Source: Tamlana carrageenivorans (GTDB lineage: Bacteria; Bacteroidota; Bacteroidia; Flavobacteriales; Flavobacteriaceae). Taken from it: a stretch of DNA of 64,000 nucleotides. The notes under the pieces were generated by a model that made no database searches, was not told the origin of the DNA, and saw only the letters and a program-made list of their open reading frames with translations. The stretch is taken from contig NZ_CP025938.1 in the NCBI RefSeq assembly GCF_002893765.1, positions 3,057,501 through 3,121,500 of the forward strand. Direction: 5' to 3'. Both the position numbers and the translations under genes were made by a program. Below are positions 44,102-51,369 of the stretch, in pieces (positions within the stretch are counted from its first letter, which is position 1; each line of letters begins with the position of its first letter).

Positions 44102-44370
44102 ATCAAATCTGAAATATAATTATAGCCTAAGGCTATTAAAATAGCAAGACCGAAACTTAATAGGGTACCAATTAAAACGTATTCTGTTAATTTTCGGTCT
44201 TTTGCTTTTGATAAGTCTCCAAAACGAAATACCGATTTAGCCGTAATTAAAAAGCCAACACCTTCCCAATGGTTGGTTATAATAAACATAAAAACAAACA
44301 AGCGTTCTAAAATACCTATATAAGCACCAGCATCTTTTAGTGAAGATTCGTTATCAAAATCTTGCTGCAT
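44098..44370 (-). pseudogene. C-terminal fragment of a DUF3307 protein, cut off by IS30
   Basis: The 90 residues (GAYIGILERLFVF; GFLITAKSVFRFGDLSKAKDRKLTEYVLIGTLLSFGLAILIALGY, in parts) match the C-terminal half of Bacteroidota DUF3307 membrane proteins. The N-terminal half is on the far side of the IS30 element at 45432-45923. The ATG at 44370 lies at the insertion border, so the fragment is unlikely to be made as a useful protein. Confidence 0.85.
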
Positions 44371-45464
44371 TCAAGGTTCTAACGCAACAAACGTTGCTTT
44401 TTTTTGTATGAGTCTAAGCTACAATTTTTAGTTCTTTTATCATAACTTCATTAGGGGTTTTAAATCCAATAATTTTACGAGGTCTATTGTTTAATTTTTC
44501 TTGAATTTCGATGAATGTATTTAAGTCAATTTTGTTAAAATCTGTTCCTTTTGGGAGGTACCTTCTGATGAGTCCGTTAGTGTTTTCATTGGTACCTCTT
44601 TCCCAAGAAGAATAGGGGTGTGCAAAGTAAATTTTCATACCTGTTTTCTTGGTAATTGTTTCGTGTCTTGCCATTTCAATTCCATTATCGTAGGTCATAG
44701 ATTTTTTGAATATGGGATCTAGTTTGTTAAGTTCTTTAGAAAACATTTTAGCAATTTCCTTAGAGTTCCTGGCTTTTAGTTTGATAATTAATGTATATCT
44801 AGATTTGCGTTCTACGATAGTTCCAATAGCCGATTTTTGATCCTTCCCAATCATTAAATCTCCTTCCCAGTGTCCGATTTCATTTCTTAGGTTAATATGC
44901 TCGGGCCTTAGGTCTATACTGACTTGGTTTAATATTTTAGATCCTGTTCTGCGTCTTTTTTTAGAGGGTCTACGTCTTGTTTTTTTGCGTACGAGGAGTT
45001 TAATTAGTTTTTTATTTAAACTAGCTTGAGGCTTTGCATATATGTACCTATAAATTGATTCGTGAGAAATAGACATTATAGGATCATTTGGGAATTCTTC
45101 TTTTAGTCTTCCAGCAATTTGTTCAGGAGTCCATTGTGATAATAAGCCCCTATAGACATAAATTCGAAGTCTAGGGTACTTAGATATTTTATCAATATTT
45201 CTTTTGTTTAGGTAATCATCTTTGGCGCACCAATGAGCTAGTTCTGCTGAGTATTTATCTCTATCTGTTTGCACCCATTTATTAACTTCTCTTGTAACCG
45301 TAGATCGAGCTCTGTTAATGGTTATAGCGATGTATGATTTATTCTTTTTTTCAGTTAAAAGAGTCTCAATCTGTATTCTTTCTTTAAGGGTAAGTCTACC
45401 TGTTTTTTTTCGTACCATAATTACAAATCTATTAATTTAGATTTGTTGCGTTAAGTTCTTGAAT
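44369..45464 (-). mobile_element. IS30-family insertion sequence inside a DUF3307 gene
   Basis: One intact IS30 transposase gene is bounded by inverted repeats. The perfect core is TAACGCAACAAA (44380-44391) against TTTGTTGCGTTA (45442-45453); outside a 4-bp mismatch, ATTCAAG (44369-44375) and CTTGAAT (45458-45464) extend the match to an imperfect 23-bp repeat. So the borders may be 44380-45453 or the wider range given. I cannot find a clean target duplication. The element separates the two halves of a DUF3307 gene. Confidence 0.85.
44414..45418 (-). CDS. IS30 family transposase
   Basis: This 334-residue transposase has an N-terminal HTH region (LTLKERIQIETLLTEKKNKSYIAI, given in part; RARSTVTREVNKW) and a DDE integrase core: GHWEGDLMIG (first Asp), TYDNGIEMARHE (second Asp) and the IS30 signature SSWERGTNENTNGLIRRYLPKGTDF (catalytic Glu). 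No interruption is seen, so it should be active. Confidence 0.95.
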   Translation of the reverse strand: MVRKKTGRLTLKERIQIETLLTEKKNKSYIAITINRARSTVTREVNKWVQTDRDKYSAELAHWCAKDDYLNKRNIDKISKYPRLRIYVYRGLLSQWTPEQIAGRLKEEFPNDPIMSISHESIYRYIYAKPQASLNKKLIKLLVRKKTRRRPSKKRRRTGSKILNQVSIDLRPEHINLRNEIGHWEGDLMIGKDQKSAIGTIVERKSRYTLIIKLKARNSKEIAKMFSKELNKLDPIFKKSMTYDNGIEMARHETITKKTGMKIYFAHPYSSWERGTNENTNGLIRRYLPKGTDFNKIDLNTFIEIQEKLNNRPRKIIGFKTPNEVMIKELKIVA

Positions 45465-45923
45465 ACGGACTTTCAAATCCCATTTAGAAATAACGGTTTT
45501 CATAACCACCGAAGTCACCTGGGTTAAGCATACAAAGCTTGTTAGAAATAGTAAGGTTTTGGCCTTAAAAATAAAATGGAGGTCAATATTAAAAGGGTAA
45601 TAAATAGACAGAACAAGCCCAATAATAATAAAGTGTGCCAGTTGGTCTAATATAAATAGCATCCTGTGGTTAGTGCGATCGTTTAAGTGAAGTTTAGCCA
45701 GATCTATAAGGAAATGCGAAACCGTAATAAGGCTAATGCTAATCCAATAACTAAAATCGAATTGCAACAGAATAATAAGGATTAAAAAATGTAGAAAAAC
45801 ATGCCAATAAAGGTATTTAGATTGGTGTTTGTGTTTTTCTTTATGACGAACCCATGCGTTTGGCTGACATACAAAATCGCCAATAAAGTGTGCTAAAAGT
45901 AATTTAAGGGCCAGAACTAACAT
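45432..45923 (-). pseudogene. N-terminal fragment of a DUF3307 membrane protein
   Basis: The first about 150 residues (LLAHFIGDFVCQPNAWVRHKEKH, in part; membrane helices; ISHFLIDLAKLH-like block; LDQLAHFIIIGLV) are a normal DUF3307 N-terminus. After ISKWDLKVRIQEL the frame runs into the IS30 end and stops (NATNLN). The remainder of the gene is at 44098-44370. Its start overlaps the end of satD by 7 bp, the usual SatD-DUF3307 gene pair in Bacteroidota. Confidence 0.85.
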
Positions 45924-46519
45924 AGGTTTTGTATTTGTGTTTTGTAGTAGTTTAGAAGTTTGTTGAGCTCGTCTAAGCCGGCACGTTTTAAGCCCTGACT
46001 GATGTTTCCTTGGGTTTTATCAAGGAGTTTTGCCAATTCATTTTGATTGTAGTTAGGGTGCTCTAAAGTGGTTTTTATTAAGGTTGACGAAGTGCTCGTC
46101 CAGTGATTTATGGTAAGTTGCGCCAATTCTAACATGATGTTTATGGTGGTGTCAAACTCAGTAAACGGCGATTTTATGGCTAGAGTGGTTTTCTTTAAAT
46201 TTTCAAAACATTCTCCAGAATTTATAAAGGCTTCTCCGTTAGATTCTGTGATGTTTTTTGAGGTGAACGACTTTGTTCCAAGGCCAATAGCGAGGCGTAC
46301 ATCAATGTTTTTAAACTGTTTTATAGTCGCTTTTATTAAAATACAAGCGTGTAAGGCTTCGCTAGGAGTAACCTCCAATTGAAAACTATCACCTCTGTAA
46401 ATCTCCCATTGGCTAGGCGTTTTACCAAAATGGTTTAAAATAGACTTAAGGGCTTCTAACCAATTTTTTGGTGAGCTTTCCTTAGAGTTTATTATATCGC
46501 CTGTAATGATGCTTGTCAT
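45917..46519 (-). CDS. SatD family protein with C-terminal HTH
   Basis: This 200-residue protein has the SatD N-terminus (TSIITGDIINS; YRGDSFQLEV; DVRLAIGLG) and a C-terminal helix-turn-helix (NQNELAKLLDKTQGNISQGLKRAGLDEL). SatD was named in Streptococcus (secretion and acid tolerance); in Bacteroidota it pairs with a DUF3307 membrane protein, whose gene is here broken by IS30. The HTH suggests DNA binding, and three regularly spaced TTATTAGT boxes lie just upstream (46571-46634), likely for autoregulation. Confidence 0.82.
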   Translation of the reverse strand: MTSIITGDIINSKESSPKNWLEALKSILNHFGKTPSQWEIYRGDSFQLEVTPSEALHACILIKATIKQFKNIDVRLAIGLGTKSFTSKNITESNGEAFINSGECFENLKKTTLAIKSPFTEFDTTINIMLELAQLTINHWTSTSSTLIKTTLEHPNYNQNELAKLLDKTQGNISQGLKRAGLDELNKLLNYYKTQIQNLC

Positions 46520-46570
46520 TTTAAAACTATTGGTTTCTCAAATGTATTTCATTTTATTTAAAGTGGCAAA

Positions 46571-46634
46571 TTATTAGTTTAAAAACTAATAAATTAAATT
46601 ATTAGTTTATTGGGTAATATTTTTAATTATTAGT
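46571..46634. promoter_or_regulatory. Three TTATTAGT boxes at exact 28-bp steps (satD operator candidate)
   Basis: TTATTAGT begins at 46571, 46599 and 46627. The first box also forms a 22-bp perfect palindrome with AAACTAATAA (46571-46592). The sites lie 52-115 bp upstream of the satD start and between satD and the divergent mscL gene, so the SatD HTH protein is the natural candidate ligand. Confidence 0.6.
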
Positions 46635-46665
46635 CTTTTGGTTAATAAAATCATTCGATGGAATA

Positions 46666-46697
46666 TTGATTATTTTTTCTGAAATAGAATATCTTTG
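46666..46697 (+). promoter_or_regulatory. Promoter of mscL
   Basis: TTG (46666-46668), a 21-bp spacer and TATCTTTG (46690-46697) match the flavobacterial promoter consensus, 26 bp before the mscL ATG at 46724. Confidence 0.7.
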
Positions 46698-46723
46698 CTA
46701 TGTGAAACCACGATTAATAACCT

Positions 46724-47167
46724 ATGAAGTTACTAAAAGAGTTTAAAGAATTTGCTGTAAAAGGTAATATGATTGATATGGCTGTGGGGATAATTATTGG
46801 TGCCTCATTCAATAAAGTTATTGATGTTTTAGTAAAAAAGGTGTTTTTACCGCCCTTATCGCTACTTACAGACGGGGTAAATTATGAAGACAGGAAACTT
46901 GTTCTTAGAGACGCTGTATTAGATGCATCGGGAGCAACGTTAAAAGAAGAGGTTGCTTTAGGGTACGGTGCTTTAGGAGAGGTGCTTTTCGATTTTTTAG
47001 TTGTAGGTTTTACCGTTTTTGTAGTAGTTAAATTTATGAACCGATTGCGCAAAAGAGCTCTCGATAATAAAGATAAGGCTGTGGCGCCTCCTAAAGATAT
47101 CGAGTTGTTATCCAAGCTTAATACGCTAATGGAAGAGCAAAATGCGTTATTAAAATCTAAAAAATAG
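46724..47167 (+). CDS. mscL: Large-conductance mechanosensitive channel
   Basis: This 147-residue protein starts LLKEFKEFAVKGNMIDMAVGIIIGASFNKVID, the diagnostic MscL N-terminus (here in part), with the first pore helix at about 15-40, a periplasmic loop and a second helix (LFDFLVVGFTVFVVVKFMNRL). The C-terminal cytoplasmic helix is Lys/Leu-rich. It forms a pentameric emergency valve for osmotic downshock. The regulator-free spacing to the small gene downstream (8 bp) suggests co-transcription. Confidence 0.95.
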   Translation: MKLLKEFKEFAVKGNMIDMAVGIIIGASFNKVIDVLVKKVFLPPLSLLTDGVNYEDRKLVLRDAVLDASGATLKEEVALGYGALGEVLFDFLVVGFTVFVVVKFMNRLRKRALDNKDKAVAPPKDIELLSKLNTLMEEQNALLKSKK

Positions 47168-47175
47168 ATAAGGCT

Positions 47176-47340
47176 ATGGCAAAAACAGGAAGAGAAAAAA
47201 ACACAAAAAACAAAGCCAAACATTCTAAGCTCATGGCTAGAAAGGAAAACAAAAAACGAGCAGAAGCTGCTTTAAGAAAAGAGCGTTTAAAGACCATAAT
47301 TCAAAAAGCTAATGCGCAAAAAGGTGATAGTGAGGCTTAA
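47176..47340 (+). CDS. Small basic protein (54 aa)
   Basis: An ATG 8 bp after the mscL stop opens a 54-residue frame, starting MAKTGREKNTKNKAKHSKLM and continuing with many Lys/Arg/Ala residues. Similar short basic proteins recur in Flavobacteriaceae; nucleic-acid or ribosome binding is a guess. The stop overlaps the convergent HAD gene stop by 4 bp. Confidence 0.7.
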   Translation: MAKTGREKNTKNKAKHSKLMARKENKKRAEAALRKERLKTIIQKANAQKGDSEA

Positions 47341-47993
47341 AAAACCTTTGTTATTTTATCGTATGAAATCTCTTTGAAATCGGTAATAACCATATCGGCA
47401 ATGGAGTAATCTTGATTTTTAGAGTGAAAGCTGTCGTAACCCACACAAAAAATGTCAGCATTTTTAGCCGCTTTCATTCCATTGGTAGAGTCTTCAATAA
47501 CCATACATTCTTCTTTTTTGAACCTCGTAGCTTCAGCAGACTTAATAAAAATTTCTGGATGTGGCTTAGATTCTTTTAAATCACCACCACTAAATTTCGC
47601 TGTAAAATATTGGTCTAAATCGAATCTATCAAAAATTTGATTGATGCTGGTCATCGCAGCAGAAGATCCTAAAACCAGGGTTAAGCCATTACTATGGTAA
47701 TCCTTAATTAAATCTAAAACCCCATCTATTAACCCCAAAGAAGAGTTGTGTTCAAAAAAATGTTTAAAATAATGACGCTTACGCTGAACTAAGGTTTCGG
47801 GAGCCTGGTCCAAATTAAAATGATCACACAAGCGCTTACAAATATTAATGGTAGATTGCCCGGTAAACGATTCGTAAAGTTCCTTTGAAACATCAATACC
47901 AACTTCATCAAACATATCGTGATAAGCTTTGTTGTGCATGGGTTCGCTGTCAATAATTACCCCATCCATATCAAAAATAACCGCTTTTAACAT
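47337..47993 (-). CDS. HAD superfamily hydrolase (beta-phosphoglucomutase-like)
   Basis: From ATG 47993 this 218-residue protein has KAVIFDMDGVIIDSEPMHNKAY (in part; nucleophile Asp in FDMDGV), the Thr/Ser motif LVLGSSAA, the Lys in KESKPHPEIF and the acidic ECMVIEDSTNGMKAAKNA block. This is HAD subfamily IA with an alpha-helical cap, as in beta-phosphoglucomutase and sugar phosphatases; the substrate is unknown. An ATG at 48011 would add six residues (MHKKFE), which homologues usually lack. Confidence 0.9.
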   Translation of the reverse strand: MLKAVIFDMDGVIIDSEPMHNKAYHDMFDEVGIDVSKELYESFTGQSTINICKRLCDHFNLDQAPETLVQRKRHYFKHFFEHNSSLGLIDGVLDLIKDYHSNGLTLVLGSSAAMTSINQIFDRFDLDQYFTAKFSGGDLKESKPHPEIFIKSAEATRFKKEECMVIEDSTNGMKAAKNADIFCVGYDSFHSKNQDYSIADMVITDFKEISYDKITKVF

Positions 47994-48235
47994 CTCAAAT
48001 TTTTTGTGCAAATATAATAAGATAAAAGAGTTTAAAAGGCCTAGGATCTCGAAATTTGAAGTGAGACCAATTCCGCGAAAGCGAACTTATAAAAACACTA
48101 TTTTTTATTAGTATCTTGATAAATTGAAAATAAGATTCCCTTTAGAACGAAATTATTTTAAACTTTGTAACCTATAGGCGTTTAAAGCTTGTATTTTACC
48201 AAATAAATTAAATTATTATAAAAACACATTTAAAG

Positions 48236-49096
48236 ATGCATCCCAAAAACAAGCATAAAACGGGCTACGATATTGAGGTATTAAAACGTGTGTACCCCGA
48301 ATTGGATTCCTATGTTTTTGAAAACAAATACAACACCCAAACCATAGATTTTGCAAACCCTAAGGCGGTTAAGGCTTTAAATACGGCTTTACTTTTTCAA
48401 TATTATAACTTAAAGTTTTGGGACTTTCCCGATACTAATTTATGTCCGCCAATTCCTGGCCGCGTAGACTATATCCATCACATAGCAAGTTTTTTAGAAG
48501 CTTCAGGAATTAATGAAAATATTAAGGTTTTAGACATTGGTACCGGGGCAAGTTGTATTTATCCTATTTTGGGACAAGCTGAGTATGGTTGGACCTTTGT
48601 GGGCACCGATATAGATGATAAATCCTTAGCTTGTGCTCAGAAAATCATAGATAAAAATGAGCTGAATACTGCGATAACGCTAAGGAAACAACAAGATGCT
48701 TCTCATATTTTAAAAGGTGTGGTAAATGAAACTGATAGTTTTTCGGTATCGCTTTGTAATCCGCCATTTTTTAAATCGGAAGCCGAAGCTTTAGAAGCGA
48801 CCATAAAAAAGTTAAAAGGCTTAAAAAATGAAGCAGGGCAGGTGATTCGGAACTTTTCTGGTACCCAAAACGAATTGTGGTACAAGGGAGGCGAGAAGGC
48901 TTTTTTGCATAATTATATTTTTGAAAGTACTTTTTATAAAGAACAGTGCCTCTGGTTTACGAGCTTAGTGTCTAAAAAAGACTTGATAAAAGGCTTAAAA
49001 ACCTCACTTAAAAAATTAGGCGCTACCGAGGTGAAAGTAATAGAAATGGGACAAGGCAATAAATTGTCTCGAATTGTAGCTTGGACGTTTCAGTAG
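48236..49096 (+). CDS. rlmF: 23S rRNA (adenine(1618)-N(6))-methyltransferase
   Basis: This 286-residue SAM-dependent enzyme has the RlmF N-terminus (HPKNKHKTGYDIEVLKRVYP), the SAM motif VLDIGTGASCIYPILG and the catalytic SLCNPPFFKSEAEA (NPPF), typical of N6-adenine methyltransferases. It modifies A1618 of 23S rRNA. Length and all motifs agree with the family; it stands alone, with bshB1 118 bp downstream. Confidence 0.95.
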   Translation: MHPKNKHKTGYDIEVLKRVYPELDSYVFENKYNTQTIDFANPKAVKALNTALLFQYYNLKFWDFPDTNLCPPIPGRVDYIHHIASFLEASGINENIKVLDIGTGASCIYPILGQAEYGWTFVGTDIDDKSLACAQKIIDKNELNTAITLRKQQDASHILKGVVNETDSFSVSLCNPPFFKSEAEALEATIKKLKGLKNEAGQVIRNFSGTQNELWYKGGEKAFLHNYIFESTFYKEQCLWFTSLVSKKDLIKGLKTSLKKLGATEVKVIEMGQGNKLSRIVAWTFQ

Positions 49097-49213
49097 AGGG
49101 ATAGTAATAAAAGTAATATTAGCCAGTTTTTAGTAAGCTTTTAAAGTCAATTACGATTAAAGGTCTTATTTTGTAAGTACATTATTTTTAGTTTTTAAGA
49201 TTAAGAAATAGAT

Positions 49214-49930
49214 ATGAAGTTAGATATTTTAGCTATAGGGGCACACCCGGACGATGTCGAATTAGGCTGTGGCGCCACGATAGCCAAAGAAGTTGCTCAA
49301 GGCAAAAAGGTAGGTGTTGTCGATTTAACGCAAGGCGAGTTAGGCACTAGAGGCACCGCCGAAACTAGAAAAGAGGAAGCTGCAAATGCCGCTAAAATTT
49401 TAGGTATTTCGGTTCGAGAAAATTTAGGCTTTGCTGATGCTTTTTTTGTGAACGATAAAGCACATCAGTTGGAAGTTGTAAAAATGATAAGAAAATATAA
49501 GCCAGAAATGGTGCTTTGTAATGCCATTGATGACAGACATATAGACCACGGCAAAGCCAGTAAATTGGTTAGTGATGCCTGTTTTTTAAGCGGATTAACC
49601 AAAATAGAAACCACCTTAGACGGATTTTTACAAGAGGCATGGCGACCAAAGTTTGTTTATCACTACATTCAATGGAAAAATATAGAACCCGATGTAGTTG
49701 TTGATGTGTCTGGTTTTATCGATAAAAAAATGGATGCGGTTTTAGCCTATAAAACCCAATTTTTCGATCCTAAAAGTAAAGCGCCTGAAACACCGATATC
49801 TAGCAAAAATTTTACCGATAGTGTTATTTATAGAGCCAGAGACCTAGGGAGATTGATAGGAACCGAGCACGCCGAAGGCTTTACTGTAGAGCGATATCCT
49901 GCCGTTAGTAGTTTGTTCGATTTAAAGTAG
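49214..49930 (+). CDS. bshB1: Bacillithiol biosynthesis deacetylase BshB1
   Basis: This 238-residue PIG-L-family enzyme has ILAIGAHPDDVELGCGATIA (zinc motif HPDD at 12-15), TQGELGTRGTAETRKEEA and DDRHIDHGKAS, as in BshB1, which deacetylates N-acetylglucosaminyl malate in bacillithiol synthesis. Bacteroidota commonly make bacillithiol instead of glutathione. It is followed by the tRNA-His promoter. Confidence 0.94.
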   Translation: MKLDILAIGAHPDDVELGCGATIAKEVAQGKKVGVVDLTQGELGTRGTAETRKEEAANAAKILGISVRENLGFADAFFVNDKAHQLEVVKMIRKYKPEMVLCNAIDDRHIDHGKASKLVSDACFLSGLTKIETTLDGFLQEAWRPKFVYHYIQWKNIEPDVVVDVSGFIDKKMDAVLAYKTQFFDPKSKAPETPISSKNFTDSVIYRARDLGRLIGTEHAEGFTVERYPAVSSLFDLK

Positions 49931-49985
49931 TTAGCTTTGAAGCGGAAAAAAAATTAAAAATTTCTGTAAAATTTTTAAAAAAGTC

Positions 49986-50017
49986 TTTGTTGGAAAGACT
50001 TAAAACGTTTACATTTG
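49986..50017 (+). promoter_or_regulatory. Promoter of tRNA-His
   Basis: TTTG (49986-49989), a 20-bp spacer and TACATTTG (50010-50017) match the Bacteroidota promoter consensus, 27 bp before the mature tRNA. Confidence 0.75.
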
Positions 50018-50044
50018 CACACGCATTACAAAATGCAGTTACAC

Positions 50045-50120
50045 GGTGGTTGTAGCTCAGTTGGTTAGAGCATCGGTTTGTGGTACCGAGGGTCGTGGGT
50101 TCGAATCCCATCTTCCACCC
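50045..50120 (+). tRNA. tRNA-His (anticodon GTG)
   Basis: The sequence folds as a tRNA: G-1 at 50045, D-arm GCTCAGTTGGTTAGAGC, anticodon loop TTTGTGG with GTG, variable loop and T-arm GTGGG/CCCAT with loop TTCGAAT. The extra 5' G paired with C73 is typical of tRNA-His. The acceptor stem has adjacent U-U pairs at 5-68 and 6-67. CCA is not fully encoded. Confidence 0.95.
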
Positions 50121-50128
50121 AAAACAAG

Positions 50129-50158
50129 AGCCTTTCAAGAAGTTGAAAGGCTTTTTTT
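50129..50158 (+). terminator. Terminator after tRNA-His
   Basis: AGCCTTTCAA (50129-50138) and TTGAAAGGCT (50143-50152) form a perfect 10-bp stem with loop GAAG and a run of seven T residues. Confidence 0.92.
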
Positions 50159-50245
50159 GTGCTTAAATTCTAAAAGAAAAGTTCAAGTATTAATTAATTT
50201 TTAAAATTTATTTCATTTAAAAGCTAATAAATATATTTTATATTT

Positions 50246-50253
50246 TAAATTTG
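50246..50253 (+). promoter_or_regulatory. -7 promoter element of the CarH-like regulator gene
   Basis: TAAATTTG fits TAnnTTTG and overlaps a TTG (50251) that would otherwise look like a start codon. TTTGTTTAA, resembling the operator half-site at 51185, begins inside this box (50250-50258). Translation should start at the downstream TTG 50275. Confidence 0.6.
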
Positions 50254-50274
50254 TTTAATAAAATTTATTATAAG

Positions 50275-51168
50275 TTGAACAATATTAAAAAAGACTTTAC
50301 AATAAAAGATCTTGAGAATCTCTCAGGTATAAAAGCCCATACCATTCGTATTTGGGAAAAAAGATATGGTTTGCTTTCGCCTGACAGAACCGATACCAAT
50401 ATTAGGAGCTATTCGGCCAAAAGCTTGCAAAAATTATTAAATGTTGTTTTGCTGAATAATAACAATTATAAGATATCTAAGATTGCTGAGATGTCTGATG
50501 AAACCATTCGTATCAAAACAAAAGAATTGGCCATTCACAATGCGATAAACGATGAAGCTATTAATGCGCTTAAGATATCGATGTTTCAGTTTGATAAAAT
50601 TTTATTTGATAATACTTATAATAAACTGCTCCAAAAAAAGAGTTTTAGGGAGGTTTTTAAGGAAGTGTTTATCCCTTTTTTAAATCATATTGGGTTATTA
50701 TGGCAAACCGATACCGTGCTGCCAGCTCATGAGCACTTTATATCTAATATGATTGTTCAGAAGATTCAGATAAATATTGAGCAGTTGGTGGGAAATCCTA
50801 TAGATTCGAGTACGATTTATGTTTTGTTTTTACCTGAAAATGAGATTCACGAATTAGGACTCATGTTTTTAAACTACGAATTAACGCTTCGTGGTTATCG
50901 CACTATTTATCTTGGTCAAAGCTTACCGCTTAGTAACTTAAATTACTTTTTTGAAAGTGAAGACGATATCTGTTTTGTAACCTGTTTAACGGTCATGCCC
51001 TACGATGATAAAGTTATCGGATATTTTCAGGAAATTAATGAGATTTTAAAAGGTACCAATCATCAGCTTATAGCAACTGGTCAAAAAACATCATTAGTAA
51101 ATGATGTTGATTTTACGGCGAATATCACTACATATCCTTCACTTCTCGATCTCTTGCAAAGTCTCTAA
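50275..51168 (+). CDS. MerR-family regulator with B12-binding domain (CarH/LitR-like photoreceptor)
   Basis: The N-terminal MerR domain reads FTIKDLENLSGIKAHTIRIWEKRYGLL. The central helical bundle has Trp, then Glu-His 10 and 11 residues later (W151, E161, H162 counted from 50251), the spacing of W131/E141/H142 in Thermus CarH. The B12 domain has EIHELG with H200, matching the lower-ligand His motif. CarH represses carotenoid genes in the dark and falls apart in light through adenosylcobalamin photolysis. Here Gln follows the Trp where CarH has His132, so the light-adduct chemistry may differ. The TTG at 50275 is the likely start (297 aa); the earlier TTG is inside the promoter. It lies directly upstream of the carotenoid operon. 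Confidence 0.88.
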   Translation: MNNIKKDFTIKDLENLSGIKAHTIRIWEKRYGLLSPDRTDTNIRSYSAKSLQKLLNVVLLNNNNYKISKIAEMSDETIRIKTKELAIHNAINDEAINALKISMFQFDKILFDNTYNKLLQKKSFREVFKEVFIPFLNHIGLLWQTDTVLPAHEHFISNMIVQKIQINIEQLVGNPIDSSTIYVLFLPENEIHELGLMFLNYELTLRGYRTIYLGQSLPLSNLNYFFESEDDICFVTCLTVMPYDDKVIGYFQEINEILKGTNHQLIATGQKTSLVNDVDFTANITTYPSLLDLLQSL

Positions 51169-51184
51169 TACTATCCTAAAATTA

Positions 51185-51220
51185 TTTTGTTTAACTTTAT
51201 TTTGTATTTGTTAAACAAAA
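51185..51220. promoter_or_regulatory. Inverted repeat operator candidate at the carotenoid operon promoter
   Basis: TTTTGTTTAAC (51185-51195) and GTTAAACAAAA (51210-51220) are perfect 11-bp arms around 14 bp. The -33 region of the operon promoter lies between the arms. A second pair, TTTTGTTTA (51281-51289) and GTTAAACAAAA (51306-51316), lies in the leader. Confidence 0.65.
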
Positions 51221-51233
51221 TTTACTATCTTTG
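51201..51233 (+). promoter_or_regulatory. Promoter of the carotenoid operon
   Basis: TTTG (51201-51204), a 21-bp spacer and TATCTTTG (51226-51233) match the flavobacterial promoter. It sits just downstream of the regulator gene and inside the inverted repeat, as expected for a repressed promoter. Confidence 0.7.
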
Positions 51234-51369
51234 AAAGTGTTTTAATGTTACAAGGCACTATTTTTTTTGGCCTACCTTGTTTTTGTTTAGTTAAATATGA
51301 TAAATGTTAAACAAAAAAATCTTAAAGGCCTATTTATTTAAACGAATATTAATTAAAAAACTAAATTTT

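Noticed and set aside
44376..45457. GAAC/AACT next to the IS30 ends considered as a 4-bp target duplication
   Set aside because: The two copies do not match exactly and the flanking ATTCAAG repeats suggest the true ends are further out, so no duplication is claimed.
51304..51369. Upstream ATG giving a 22-residue longer fasciclin protein
   Set aside because: It would place the lipoprotein signal 22 residues inside and lies in the leader inverted repeat; ATG 51370 gives a normal lipoprotein signal.
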